DNA of 6,588 nucleotides from Comamonadaceae bacterium (lineage in GTDB: Bacteria > Pseudomonadota > Gammaproteobacteria > Burkholderiales > Burkholderiaceae_C), in contig CANHBU010000105.1 of NCBI GenBank assembly GCA_947458345.1, positions 1 to 6,588 on the forward strand, written 5' to 3'. Below the pieces are notes generated by a model. The model saw only the letters and a list, made by a program, of their open reading frames with translations, was not told the DNA's origin and made no database searches. The number at the start of each line of letters is the position of its first letter. The first letter of the stretch is position 1. This document shows positions 1-5,973 of the stretch, piece by piece. The position numbers and the translations under genes were made by a program.

Positions 1-724
1 AGCCGAATTGCTCAAACAGCGTGGCCGGCACCACCATGCCTTTGGCGTGTTCTTCAATGCGCTTGGCCAGTTCAAACAAGGTGGGTGCGCCTTTGAGCAC
101 GCTTTTGCCCACGCTTTTGGCCTTGGCATAAAACTGCCCACTCATAAGTTGCGCCAGGTAGCGGTTGAGCGCGCCCACCGGCGGGCTGATGCTCATGTCG
201 TTGTCGTTGAGCACCACCAGCACATTGCAGTCGGCCACGCCCGCGTTGTTGAGCGCCTCGAAGGCCATGCCGGCGCTCATCGCGCCGTCGCCGATGATGG
301 CCACGGCACGGCGCTCCTCGCCTTTTTGCTTGGCCGCCAGCGCCATCCCCAGGGCCGCCGAGATCGAAGTCGACGAATGGGCCGTGCCAAAGGTGTCGTA
401 CTCGCTCTCCTCGCGCCTGGGAAAGCCCGAAAGCCCGCCGAGCTGGCGCAAGCTGGACATGCGCTCACGCCGGCCCGTCAGGATCTTGTGCGGATAGGTT
501 TGATGGCCCACGTCCCACACCAGCCGGTCGTGCGGGGTGTTGAACACATAGTGCAGCGCCACCGTCAGCTCGACCGTCCCCAAATTGGAGCTCAGGTGGC
601 CACCGGTGCGCGCCACGCTCTCGAGCAGGTAGGCACGCAGCTGCTGCGCCAACTCGGGCAGATCGGCACGTGCGAGCCGGCGCACATCGGCCGGGCTGTG
701 GATGGATTCAAGCAAGGCATGCAT
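1..724 (-). CDS. dxs: 1-deoxy-D-xylulose-5-phosphate synthase, N-terminal part (cut by the left edge)
   Basis: Dxs is the cytoplasmic thiamine-diphosphate enzyme that condenses pyruvate and glyceraldehyde 3-phosphate into 1-deoxy-D-xylulose 5-phosphate, the first step of the MEP isoprenoid pathway. The first 241 residues are present, against about 620 for the E. coli enzyme; the rest lies left of the window. Visible family landmarks are [12 protein letters not shown] (49-60), [17 protein letters not shown] (70-86), [16 protein letters not shown] (107-122), and the thiamine-diphosphate/Mg motif from GDGAMSAG (145-152) to NDNDMSIS (173-180). The end, [18 protein letters not shown], also matches the family. 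The ATG at 724 is preceded by a GAGGAG Shine-Dalgarno sequence (731-736) at good spacing. It lies 30 bases after the ispA stop, so it is the third gene of the xseB-ispA-dxs operon. Identification is near certain. Confidence 0.97.
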   Translation of the reverse strand, partial: MHALLESIHSPADVRRLARADLPELAQQLRAYLLESVARTGGHLSSNLGTVELTVALHYVFNTPHDRLVWDVGHQTYPHKILTGRRERMSSLRQLGGLSGFPRREESEYDTFGTAHSSTSISAALGMALAAKQKGEERRAVAIIGDGAMSAGMAFEALNNAGVADCNVLVVLNDNDMSISPPVGALNRYLAQLMSGQFYAKAKSVGKSVLKGAPTLFELAKRIEEHAKGMVVPATLFEQFG

Positions 725-754
725 GCGGTGCTCCTCGAAATGCAAGGGCTGCGC

Positions 755-1675
755 TCAAAAGGCGCGATTGACCAACTTGTCGGCCAGGGCCTGCAGCGCC
801 CGAGTCTCCGACAAACCGCTTTGGCGCAAGCTGGCCTGCGCCTGAGACAGCAGCTCTTGCGCATAGTTTTGCGATTGACGCAAACCCATGAGCGAAACAA
901 AGGTGGGCTTGTCCTGCGCGGCGTCCTTGCCGGCCGTCTTGCCCAGGGTGTGAGAGTCGGCTGTAACGTCCAAAATGTCGTCCACCACCTGAAAAGCCAG
1001 GCCGACCGTGCGGCCGTACTCGCTCAGGGCGGCCATGGCCTGTGCATCGGGCTGGCCGCAGACGGCCCCCATCTGCACGCTGGCCAGCAGCAGCGCGCCG
1101 GTCTTGAGCCGGTGCATCTCGTGCAGCTGCAGCGCATCGATGCGCTGACCCACATGGGCCAGGTCAATGGCCTGACCGCCGGCCATGCCCTGGCCACCGG
1201 CCGCGCGCGCGAGCATGCGGCACAACTGGGCCTGGACCGGTGGCGGCACCTCAGCGTCATCGGGGGTGAGCAACTCGAAGGCCAGGGCTTGCAAGGCGTC
1301 GCCGGCCAGCATGGCGCTGGCCTGGCCAAACTGCACATGCACCGTCGGTTTGCCCCGGCGCAGCACATCGTTGTCCATGCAGGGCATGTCATCGTGCACC
1401 AGGGAGTAAGCGTGGATAAGCTCGACCGCGCAGGCCGCCCGCAAAGCCGCGGCCTCATGGCCCTGCACCGCCTCGCAGGCGGCCAGCACCAGCAAGGGCC
1501 GCAGCCGCTTGCCGCCGTCGAGCACCGCGTAGCGCATCGGCTCGGCCAGCGAGGGAGGCAAACTGCCCGCCGGGCCGACCCAGCGCCCGAGCGCAGACTC
1601 GACGCTATCTAGGCGCTGGCTCATCCATCGAGCCAGATCGAAGTCGGCGAGGCGGGGGGGACGCGCAGCGGTCAA
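755..1675 (-). CDS. ispA: Farnesyl diphosphate synthase (short-chain trans-polyprenyl synthase)
   Basis: This enzyme condenses dimethylallyl or geranyl diphosphate with isopentenyl diphosphate to make C15 farnesyl diphosphate, the precursor of quinone side chains and undecaprenyl phosphate. With a TTG start at 1675 it has 306 residues, close to the 299 of E. coli IspA. Motifs: GGKRLRP (54-60), first aspartate-rich motif DDMPCMD (95-101), GMAGGQAIDL (163-172), KTGALL (191-196), and FQVVDDILD (228-236) carrying the second aspartate-rich motif DDILD. The TTG start is preferred because AAGGAG lies 5 bases upstream and because related proteins, as I recall them, have about 15 residues before the conserved Trp-Met at 17-18. 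The alternative ATG at 1624 would give 289 residues and has no obvious ribosome site. The frame stays open further upstream to 1966, but that stretch overlaps xseB and is not family-like. It lies 19 bases after xseB and 30 bases before dxs, which fits one operon. Confidence 0.95.
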   Translation of the reverse strand: MTAARPPRLADFDLARWMSQRLDSVESALGRWVGPAGSLPPSLAEPMRYAVLDGGKRLRPLLVLAACEAVQGHEAAALRAACAVELIHAYSLVHDDMPCMDNDVLRRGKPTVHVQFGQASAMLAGDALQALAFELLTPDDAEVPPPVQAQLCRMLARAAGGQGMAGGQAIDLAHVGQRIDALQLHEMHRLKTGALLLASVQMGAVCGQPDAQAMAALSEYGRTVGLAFQVVDDILDVTADSHTLGKTAGKDAAQDKPTFVSLMGLRQSQNYAQELLSQAQASLRQSGLSETRALQALADKLVNRAF

Positions 1676-1680
1676 GACAG

Positions 1681-1686
1681 CTCCTT
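1681..1686 (-). promoter_or_regulatory. Ribosome binding site that sets the TTG start of ispA
   Basis: On the minus strand the sequence is AAGGAG, followed by 5 bases and TTG (1675-1673). This is the best Shine-Dalgarno match near the ispA start and is the main reason for choosing TTG over the ATG at 1624. It lies in the 19-base gap between xseB and ispA. Confidence 0.7.
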
Positions 1687-1694
1687 GCGCCGAC

Positions 1695-1931
1695 TCAATC
1701 GGCAGACCAGGGCTTGAGTTCGCCGCTTTCCAGCAGCTTGACCTGGTTTTCGACGGCCGTGAGCTTGTCGCGGCAAAAAGCCAGCAATTGGGCACCCCGC
1801 TGGTAACTGCCGAGCAACTGATCGAGCGGCAACTGCCCCCCCTCCAGACGCGCCACCAATTGTTCGAGCTCCTGCAAGGCGGTCTCGTAACTTTCAGCGT
1901 TAGGGTCTGCACTGGCGCAGCTTGTGGGCAT
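1695..1931 (-). CDS. xseB: Exodeoxyribonuclease VII small subunit
   Basis: XseB is the small subunit of exonuclease VII, which degrades single-stranded DNA to oligonucleotides; several copies bind each XseA large subunit. The predicted protein has 78 residues, a normal length for the family. The family signature is clear: [18 protein letters not shown] (15-32) followed by [17 protein letters not shown] (34-50), then [19 protein letters not shown], which form the two helices of the family fold. The ATG at 1931 gives a usual short variable N-terminus, although no strong Shine-Dalgarno sequence precedes it. It is the promoter-proximal gene of the leftward xseB-ispA-dxs cluster, an order also found in E. 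coli. xseA is not in the window. Confidence 0.94.
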   Translation of the reverse strand: MPTSCASADPNAESYETALQELEQLVARLEGGQLPLDQLLGSYQRGAQLLAFCRDKLTAVENQVKLLESGELKPWSAD

Positions 1932-1995
1932 AGGCGAAGCAATTGCGGAGTCTGTCTTGCGAACATTCTAGGCTCATCAGAGCGCCCGTCCCAGC

Positions 1996-2021
1996 CATTT
2001 GACAGCTCAAGGTGTCAAATG
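1996..2021. promoter_or_regulatory. Perfect 9-bp inverted repeat, candidate operator
   Basis: CATTTGACA (1996-2004) and TGTCAAATG (2013-2021) are exact reverse complements separated by the 8 bases gctcaagg. No T-run follows the hairpin on either strand, so a terminator is unlikely. The location in a divergent promoter region and the two-fold symmetry fit binding of a dimeric transcription factor. Each arm contains TTGACA, but I find no -10 box 16-18 bases downstream on either strand. The regulator is unknown and no regulator gene lies in the window. Confidence 0.5.
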
Positions 2022-2082
2022 AGGCAACAAAGTGTGATCAAAAAGGCAAAGTCCTGGAAGGCCCGCGTCTGGGCGCCGACAG

Positions 2083-2088
2083 TACAAT
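2083..2088 (+). promoter_or_regulatory. Possible -10 box for the Rieske-EamA-sulfurtransferase operon
   Basis: TACAAT differs from the sigma-70 consensus TATAAT at one position and lies in the AT-poor stretch before the rightward operon, which would give a leader of roughly 90 bases. No good -35 element is found 16-18 bases upstream, so the promoter would be weak or activator-dependent. The assignment is tentative. Confidence 0.3.
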
Positions 2089-2187
2089 CGCCGGCCCACG
2101 GCCCCAAGCGACCAGAGCTTGACTCGACCCGATGGGTGCCGGGGCGCGCCCCAGACCTCCACTTGCCGGGGTGAACCCACACAAGCC

Positions 2188-3306
2188 ATGTCCGACCTGA
2201 GCCTACGCCTGCTGCAAGCGACCAGCCAGCTGCCCGTCAGCAGCTACTTTGACCCGGCCTTGTACGAGCGCGAGCGGCAAAGGCTGTTTGCCCGCGGCCC
2301 CCGATATCTTGGGCATGAGCTGGCAGTGCCCGAGCTCGGCGACTTCTACGCCCTGCCGCAAGAGGCCGAAGGCCGTGCGCTGGTGCGCAATGCGGCGGGC
2401 ATTGAACTGATCTCCAACGTGTGCCGCCACCGCCAGGCGGTGATGCTCAAGGGCCGGGGCAATACCGGCAGCAACATCGTCTGCCCCTTGCACCGCTGGA
2501 CCTACGACACCCGGGGCGAGCTCATCGGCGCGCCGCACTTCCAAACCGACCCCTGCCTGAACCTCAACCGCTACAAGACCACCCGCTGGAACGGCCTGAT
2601 CTTCGAGGACAACGGCCGCGATATGGCGGCCGATCTGGCGGGCATGACCGCGCAGGCCGATCTGGACTTTGCCGGCTACCAGCTCGACCGGGTCCAGTTG
2701 CACGAATGCAACTACAACTGGAAGACCTTCATCGAGGTCTATCTGGAGGACTACCACGTGGGCCCCTTTCACCCGGGCCTAGGCAATTTCGTCACCTGCG
2801 ACGACCTGCGCTGGCAACTGGGCCAGCACTACTCGGTACAGACCGTGGGCGTGTCCGACAAGCTGGGCAAGCCTGGTACCGACGTTTACAAGAAGTGGCA
2901 CGATGTGGTGCTGCAGTACCGCAGCGGCGAGCCGCCCAAATATGGCGCGATCTGGCTGACCTGCTATCCCCACATCATGGTCGAGTGGTACCCGCATGTG
3001 CTGGTGGTCAGCAGCTTGCATCCGCAGGGGCCCAACAAGACGCTCAACTTGATCGAGTTCTACTACCCCGAAGAAATTTGCGCCTTCGAGCGCGAGTTTG
3101 TCGAGGCGCAGCAGGCCGCCTACATGGAAACCTGCATCGAAGACGACGAGATCGCCCAGCGCATGGATGCGGGCCGGCTGGCCTTGCTCGAGCGCGGCGA
3201 TGACGAGTTCGGCCCCTACCAGAGCCCCATGGAAGACGGCATGCAGCACTTTCACGAGTGGTATCGGCGCGAGATGGGCGCCACCAAGACCACCCAGAGC
3301 ATTTGA
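2188..3306 (+). CDS. Rieske-type non-haem iron oxygenase, alpha-subunit-like, substrate unknown
   Basis: The 372-residue protein has the layout of Rieske oxygenase alpha subunits. An N-terminal Rieske domain carries the [2Fe-2S] ligands C79-R-H81 and C99-P-L-H102. A C-terminal catalytic domain has NYNWKTFIE (175-183) and the mononuclear iron ligands H190 and H195 in LEDYHVGPFH; the third carboxylate ligand is probably D319 or D320 in CIEDDE. Three residues before H190 is E187, where naphthalene dioxygenase has the bridging aspartate; carnitine and glycine-betaine oxygenases have glutamate there. Such enzymes hydroxylate or demethylate small organic substrates using electrons from a separate reductase, and no reductase or beta subunit is in the window. 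The ATG at 2188 begins the recognisable sequence; the upstream extension to a TTG at 2119 is low-complexity. Ribosome site weak. It is the first gene of a packed operon; its stop overlaps the next start. The fold is certain, the substrate is not known. Confidence 0.92.
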   Translation: MSDLSLRLLQATSQLPVSSYFDPALYERERQRLFARGPRYLGHELAVPELGDFYALPQEAEGRALVRNAAGIELISNVCRHRQAVMLKGRGNTGSNIVCPLHRWTYDTRGELIGAPHFQTDPCLNLNRYKTTRWNGLIFEDNGRDMAADLAGMTAQADLDFAGYQLDRVQLHECNYNWKTFIEVYLEDYHVGPFHPGLGNFVTCDDLRWQLGQHYSVQTVGVSDKLGKPGTDVYKKWHDVVLQYRSGEPPKYGAIWLTCYPHIMVEWYPHVLVVSSLHPQGPNKTLNLIEFYYPEEICAFEREFVEAQQAAYMETCIEDDEIAQRMDAGRLALLERGDDEFGPYQSPMEDGMQHFHEWYRREMGATKTTQSI

Positions 3307-4235
3307 GCGCCGCCGCGCTGCACGCCTCATCGCGGGGCGCGCTGTGGATGCTGCTGAGCTGCCTGGCCTTTGCCAGCATGGGATTTTGCGTCAAGGTCGC
3401 CAGCGAGCACTTTCATGCGGCCGAGCTGGTGTTTTACCGCGGCGTGATCAGCGCACTGCTCATGGCTGCGGCCCTGCGGCTGCGTTCGGTGACCTGGCGC
3501 ACCCAGGTGCCGGCCGCCCACGCCTGGCGCAGCGCCACCGGCGTGGTCGCGCTGACAGCCTGGTACGTGGCGATTGCCGCCTTGCCCCTGGCCACTGCCA
3601 TCACCCTGAACTACATGAGCAGTGTCTGGGTTGGCGCTTTCCTGCTCGGAGGTCAATGGCTGCTGGGGCGGCCTCGCGTGCCGCAGCAAGGCCCGCTCAT
3701 GCTGGCCGTGTTAGCCGGCTTTATTGGCGTGGTCATGGTCCTGCGGCCCACGCTGGAGCACCAGCAGCTGTTTGCCGGGCTGATCGGCCTGATGTCTGGC
3801 CTGGTCTCGGCGCTGGCCTATTTGCAAGTGAGCGCGCTGGGCCGTATGGGCGAGCCTGACGAGCGCACGGTGCTCTATTTCGGGCTGGCCTGCACGGCCT
3901 GCGGCGGCCTGGTCAGCGCAGTGCTCGAGTTTTCCAGCCTGAACACAGGCGCTGCGCTGTGGCTGGCGCCCATGGGCCTGCTGGCCACCATCGGCCAGTG
4001 GTGCATGACCCGCGCCTACCGGCAAGGCGCCACCCTGGTGGTGGCCAACCTGCAGTACAGTGGCATCGTGTTCGGCGCCCTCTACAGCCTGCTGCTGTTG
4101 GGCGACCAGATCCCGCTCATCGGTTGGCTGGGCATGGTGCTCATCACCGCCAGCGGCGTGCTGGCCACCGTCCTGCGAAGGACTGCGGCGCCCCGAACCG
4201 CGAACCCTGAAAGCCCACCATGTACACCACCCTGA
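3303..4235 (+). CDS. EamA/DMT-superfamily membrane transporter
   Basis: The protein is a predicted inner-membrane carrier of the drug/metabolite transporter superfamily, made of two five-helix EamA repeats. The 310-residue length is typical. About ten hydrophobic segments can be seen near residues 14-30, 41-60, 78-95, 97-118, 131-148, 157-177, 189-208, 218-235, 244-266 and 270-291. AELVFYRGVIS (40-50) near helix 2 is a usual EamA signature, as is the C-terminal run from QYSGIVFGALYSLLLLGD. The likely start is TTG at 3303, which overlaps the stop of the oxygenase gene (TTGA), with only a weak upstream AGAG. A GTG at 3258 is the alternative and would add 15 polar residues. The first internal ATG would cut into the first helix. 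The 3' end overlaps the next gene by 16 bases. The substrate cannot be told; related proteins export amino acids or other metabolites. Confidence 0.9.
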   Translation: MSAAALHASSRGALWMLLSCLAFASMGFCVKVASEHFHAAELVFYRGVISALLMAAALRLRSVTWRTQVPAAHAWRSATGVVALTAWYVAIAALPLATAITLNYMSSVWVGAFLLGGQWLLGRPRVPQQGPLMLAVLAGFIGVVMVLRPTLEHQQLFAGLIGLMSGLVSALAYLQVSALGRMGEPDERTVLYFGLACTACGGLVSAVLEFSSLNTGAALWLAPMGLLATIGQWCMTRAYRQGATLVVANLQYSGIVFGALYSLLLLGDQIPLIGWLGMVLITASGVLATVLRRTAAPRTANPESPPCTPP

Positions 4236-5116
4236 TCACCGCCGACGAACTGAGCCAACTCATCGCGCAGGGCCGCCCCTTGCAAGTCTTTGACTGCAGC
4301 TTCGAGCTGATGCAGCCCAAGGCCGGACGCGAGCAGTACGAGACGCTGCACATCGCCGGGGCGCGCCACGCCGATCTCGATGCGGCGCTGAGCGAAAAGC
4401 GAGCCGGCGCAGCGACGGCCAGCGGGGGCAGACATCCGCTGCCCACGCCCGAGCACTTTGCCCAATGGCTGACCCAGGCCGGCGTCAATGCCCAGACCCA
4501 GGTGGTGGTCTACGACCGCCAAAACAGCGGATTTTGTGGCCGGCTGTGGTGGATGCTCAAGTGGGTGGGACACGAAGCCGTGGCCGTGCTCGATGGTGGG
4601 CTGGCCGCCTGGCAAGGCGCCGGTGGCGCGGTCGAAAGCGGCGCGGGGCCTGTTGGCGCCCCGGCCGACCCGCCCTTCGTGCCGACGGCGCCCAAAGCGC
4701 GCCTGCTCACGGTCGACCAAGTCGCCCAGGCCCTGGTTCAGGCTGGACAGACCCAGACCCAGACCCAGACCCAGACCCAAACCCTGATCGATGCGCGCGC
4801 CGAAGCGCGCTACCGCGGCGAGGTCGAACCGCTCGACCCGGTGGCCGGACACATCCCGGGCGCACTGAACCGCCCCTCGGGCCTGAACATGCTGCCCGAC
4901 GGGCGCTTTAAGCCGGCTGAGCAGCTGCGCCAGGAGTTTCAGGCCCTGCTCGGCCAGCGCGATCCGGCCAGCGTGGTGCACCAGTGCGGCAGCGGCGTCA
5001 GTGCCAACGTCAACCTGCTGGCGATGGAAATCGCTGGACTCGGCCGCGCGCCGCTGTTTGCCGGCAGCTGGAGCCAGTGGTGCAGCGACCCTGCGCGTCC
5101 CGTCGCCAAAGGCTAA
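4220..5116 (+). CDS. sseA: Two-domain rhodanese-like sulfurtransferase (SseA type)
   Basis: This 298-residue protein has two rhodanese domains, as in thiosulfate and 3-mercaptopyruvate sulfurtransferases, which pass a sulfane sulfur from a donor to a thiol or cyanide acceptor through a cysteine persulfide. The inactive N-terminal domain shows VVVYDRQNSGFCGRLWWML (95-113) and DGGLAAW (125-131). The C-terminal domain shows LIDARAEARYRGE (189-201), AGHIPGALN (209-217) and the active-site loop HQCGSGVSA (254-262) with catalytic C256. The CGSG(V/S)-type loop favours 3-mercaptopyruvate as donor over the rhodanese CRKG loop. Just before the second domain's LIDAR motif is a run of six Gln-Thr pairs (177-188) encoded by a DNA tandem repeat, absent from the family in general. 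The ATG at 4220 lies inside the end of the transporter gene, so coupling is likely. A link to the upstream oxygenase is possible but not shown. Confidence 0.93.
   Translation: MYTTLITADELSQLIAQGRPLQVFDCSFELMQPKAGREQYETLHIAGARHADLDAALSEKRAGAATASGGRHPLPTPEHFAQWLTQAGVNAQTQVVVYDRQNSGFCGRLWWMLKWVGHEAVAVLDGGLAAWQGAGGAVESGAGPVGAPADPPFVPTAPKARLLTVDQVAQALVQAGQTQTQTQTQTQTLIDARAEARYRGEVEPLDPVAGHIPGALNRPSGLNMLPDGRFKPAEQLRQEFQALLGQRDPASVVHQCGSGVSANVNLLAMEIAGLGRAPLFAGSWSQWCSDPARPVAKG
4748..4783 (+). repeat. Hexanucleotide tandem repeat CAGACC inside the sulfurtransferase gene
   Basis: Five exact CAGACC units (4748-4777) are followed by one CAAACC unit (4778-4783), six units and 36 bases in all. Each unit encodes Gln-Thr. 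Because the unit is two codons, gain or loss of units leaves the reading frame intact. The repeat sits in the linker just before the second rhodanese domain, where length change is likely to be tolerated. Confidence 0.97.
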
Positions 5117-5129
5117 AGACGCTGCCCCC

Positions 5130-5753
5130 TTACATGCCGCCCTGGAAGTTGCCGGGATCGTAAGGCGTGTAGGTCAGCCAGCGCGCCGAAGGCAGGGAGC
5201 GCGCATCGGACAGATGCTGCTCGTGGGCCGGTGCCATCTTGCTGGCCCATGAACGCACGTCGGGGTCGCGCGCCAGCCGGCTGGCATCGCGAAACAGCTT
5301 GATGTTTTGCCGGTGCGCCCGCAAGCCCACCCGCTGGAAATACTCCCGGTCAAACTCCTCGCCACTCAAGGCCTGCAAGCGATCGAGTTCGCGCTGGCGC
5401 AGCGTGCCCAGCGTGTTGGGCAGCACCAAGCCCTTGGCCTGTGCCAGAGTATTGAGCTGCTGCTGAACCTCTGTGTGGATGCCCACCATCTTGGTCGCAT
5501 AGGCCTTGAGGTCATCGGCCGTGGTTCTTTCCATGGCCAGGCGGCTCATTTCGAACTCGAAGAGTTCATCGGCCGCTGCGCGCAGCAAGAAGGTGCGGTC
5601 ACCCGAACTCAAGGTCGAGGTTTTGCTGGTCAAGGCCGGGACAGAGCCTGAGGCCGAGGAGGCATCGCTTTGCGCCCGCACGGGCGCAACACCGATGACC
5701 AAGGCCAAGCCGGCCAGCGCCAAGCTGGCGCGTCGATAACTGATGCGTGTCAT
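5130..5753 (-). CDS. Secreted DUF4142 family protein
   Basis: The 207-residue protein starts with a signal peptide: MTRISYRR, a hydrophobic core LALAGLALVIGVA, and a likely cleavage after PVRA (residue 27), so it should be periplasmic or secreted. A Ser/Thr-rich linker (29-50) leads to a mostly helical DUF4142 domain, with FLLRAAADELFEFEMSRLA (55-73), the conserved MVGIHTEV (89-96), LP (111-112), EEFDREYFQ (132-140), LRAHRQNIKLF (144-154) and a late PAHEQHL (175-181). The spaced histidines after MVGI, in RAH and in the last helix are typical of the family, whose fold resembles ferritin-like four-helix bundles. Its function is unknown. The ATG at 5753 is chosen because AAGGA lies 7 bases upstream and the signal peptide begins there; a longer frame to 5804 adds 17 hydrophilic residues. 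It converges with the sulfurtransferase gene, leaving 13 bases and no visible terminator. Confidence 0.9.
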   Translation of the reverse strand: MTRISYRRASLALAGLALVIGVAPVRAQSDASSASGSVPALTSKTSTLSSGDRTFLLRAAADELFEFEMSRLAMERTTADDLKAYATKMVGIHTEVQQQLNTLAQAKGLVLPNTLGTLRQRELDRLQALSGEEFDREYFQRVGLRAHRQNIKLFRDASRLARDPDVRSWASKMAPAHEQHLSDARSLPSARWLTYTPYDPGNFQGGM

Positions 5754-5760
5754 TTGATTT

Positions 5761-5765
5761 TCCTT
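5761..5765 (-). promoter_or_regulatory. Ribosome binding site of the DUF4142 gene
   Basis: The minus strand reads AAGGA with 7 bases to the ATG at 5753. It supports this start over the in-frame upstream codon at 5804 and places the signal peptide at the very N-terminus. Confidence 0.7.
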
Positions 5766-5803
5766 TTCACGGTCGGACAGAAATGGCGTGTGCACATGAG
5801 CCA

Positions 5804-5819
5804 TCCGGCATTAACCGGA
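5804..5819. repeat. Short dyad upstream of the DUF4142 gene
   Basis: TCCGG (5804-5808) and CCGGA (5815-5819) are reverse complements separated by CATTAA. The dyad lies about 50-65 bases upstream of the DUF4142 start, a place where an operator could sit. The arms are short and could occur by chance in GC-rich DNA. Confidence 0.35.
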
Positions 5820-5863
5820 AACAGCCCGCTCACGCCGCCCGAAGTCATATTGCGCCGCCAGGG

Positions 5864-5951
5864 GACCGCGCTTTGGCGGTCAAGTTCGCGCGCCGCTGTC
5901 GGCGTGTACCGCACCGGGCCTGTCGCAGCGCCTACCGCCTAAAGGTGCGGT
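5864..5951. repeat. Cluster of ACCGC/GCGGT inverted repeats
   Basis: The pentamer ACCGC occurs on the plus strand at 5865-5869, 5908-5912 and 5934-5938, and on the minus strand (as GCGGT) at 5876-5880 and 5947-5951. Pairs form perfect dyads: GACCGC (5864-5869) with GCGGTC (5876-5881), and ACCGCACC (5908-5915) with GGTGCGGT (5944-5951). They could fold as hairpins in a transcript or serve as repeated protein-binding half-sites; the sequence does not decide between these. Confidence 0.5.
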
Positions 5952-5954
5952 CGG

Positions 5955-5973
5955 GCCGTGCTGCGCGCACGGC
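5955..5973 (-). terminator. GC-rich hairpin after the ZIP gene, weak terminator candidate
   Basis: GCCGTGC (5955-5961) and GCACGGC (5967-5973) form a perfect 7-bp stem with a 5-base loop, 38 bases beyond the ZIP stop codon. In the direction of transcription it is followed by a GC-rich stretch and not a T-run, so it is not a standard intrinsic terminator. It could act as a 3'-end stabilising structure or with Rho. Confidence 0.3.

Larger units (their letters stand above)
1932..2187. other. Divergent intergenic region between xseB and the Rieske oxygenase gene
   Basis: These 256 bases separate two divergent operons and should hold both promoters. No convincing protein-coding frame or RNA gene is visible. 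They contain a perfect 9-bp inverted repeat (1996-2021), a -10-like TACAAT on the plus strand (2083-2088), a TAGAAT on the minus strand (1970-1965) that could be a -10 box for xseB but lacks a good -35 partner, and the 12-base palindrome GGGGCGCGCCCC (2141-2152) in the presumed leader of the oxygenase gene. Confidence 0.6.

Noticed and set aside
8..1612. Very long plus-strand open frame (534 codons) opposite dxs and ispA
   Set aside because: It is the antisense shadow of two clearly identified genes, is rich in His, Arg, Gln and Gly without any family motif, and spans the gap between them. Long antisense frames are common in GC-rich genes.
1676..1966. N-terminal extension of IspA in the open frame upstream of 1675
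   Set aside because: This stretch overlaps xseB in another frame, is rich in Ser, Arg and Trp, and does not match the IspA family.
1999..2018. TTGACA boxes on both strands as -35 promoter elements
   Set aside because: No acceptable -10 element lies 16-18 bases downstream on either strand; the symmetry fits an operator better.
2119..2187. Earlier TTG start for the Rieske oxygenase
   Set aside because: The added 23 residues are low-complexity and include the translated leader palindrome; the recognisable protein begins at the ATG at 2188.
2203..2772. Minus-strand open frame opposite the Rieske oxygenase gene
   Set aside because: Antisense shadow with no recognisable domain, while the plus strand carries full oxygenase motifs.
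4082..4981. Minus-strand open frame of 299 codons with a Gly-Leu repeat
   Set aside because: It is antisense to the sulfurtransferase gene, and the Gly-Leu run is just the complement of the CAGACC repeat. It has no ribosome site or family similarity.
5117..5129. Bidirectional terminator between the convergent sulfurtransferase and DUF4142 genes
   Set aside because: The gap is 13 bases and shows no stem-loop or T-run.
5878..5883. TTGACC on the minus strand as a -35 box for the DUF4142 gene
   Set aside because: At 17 bases spacing the -10 would be TGGCGG, and the nearest AT-rich hexamer is about 28 bases away.
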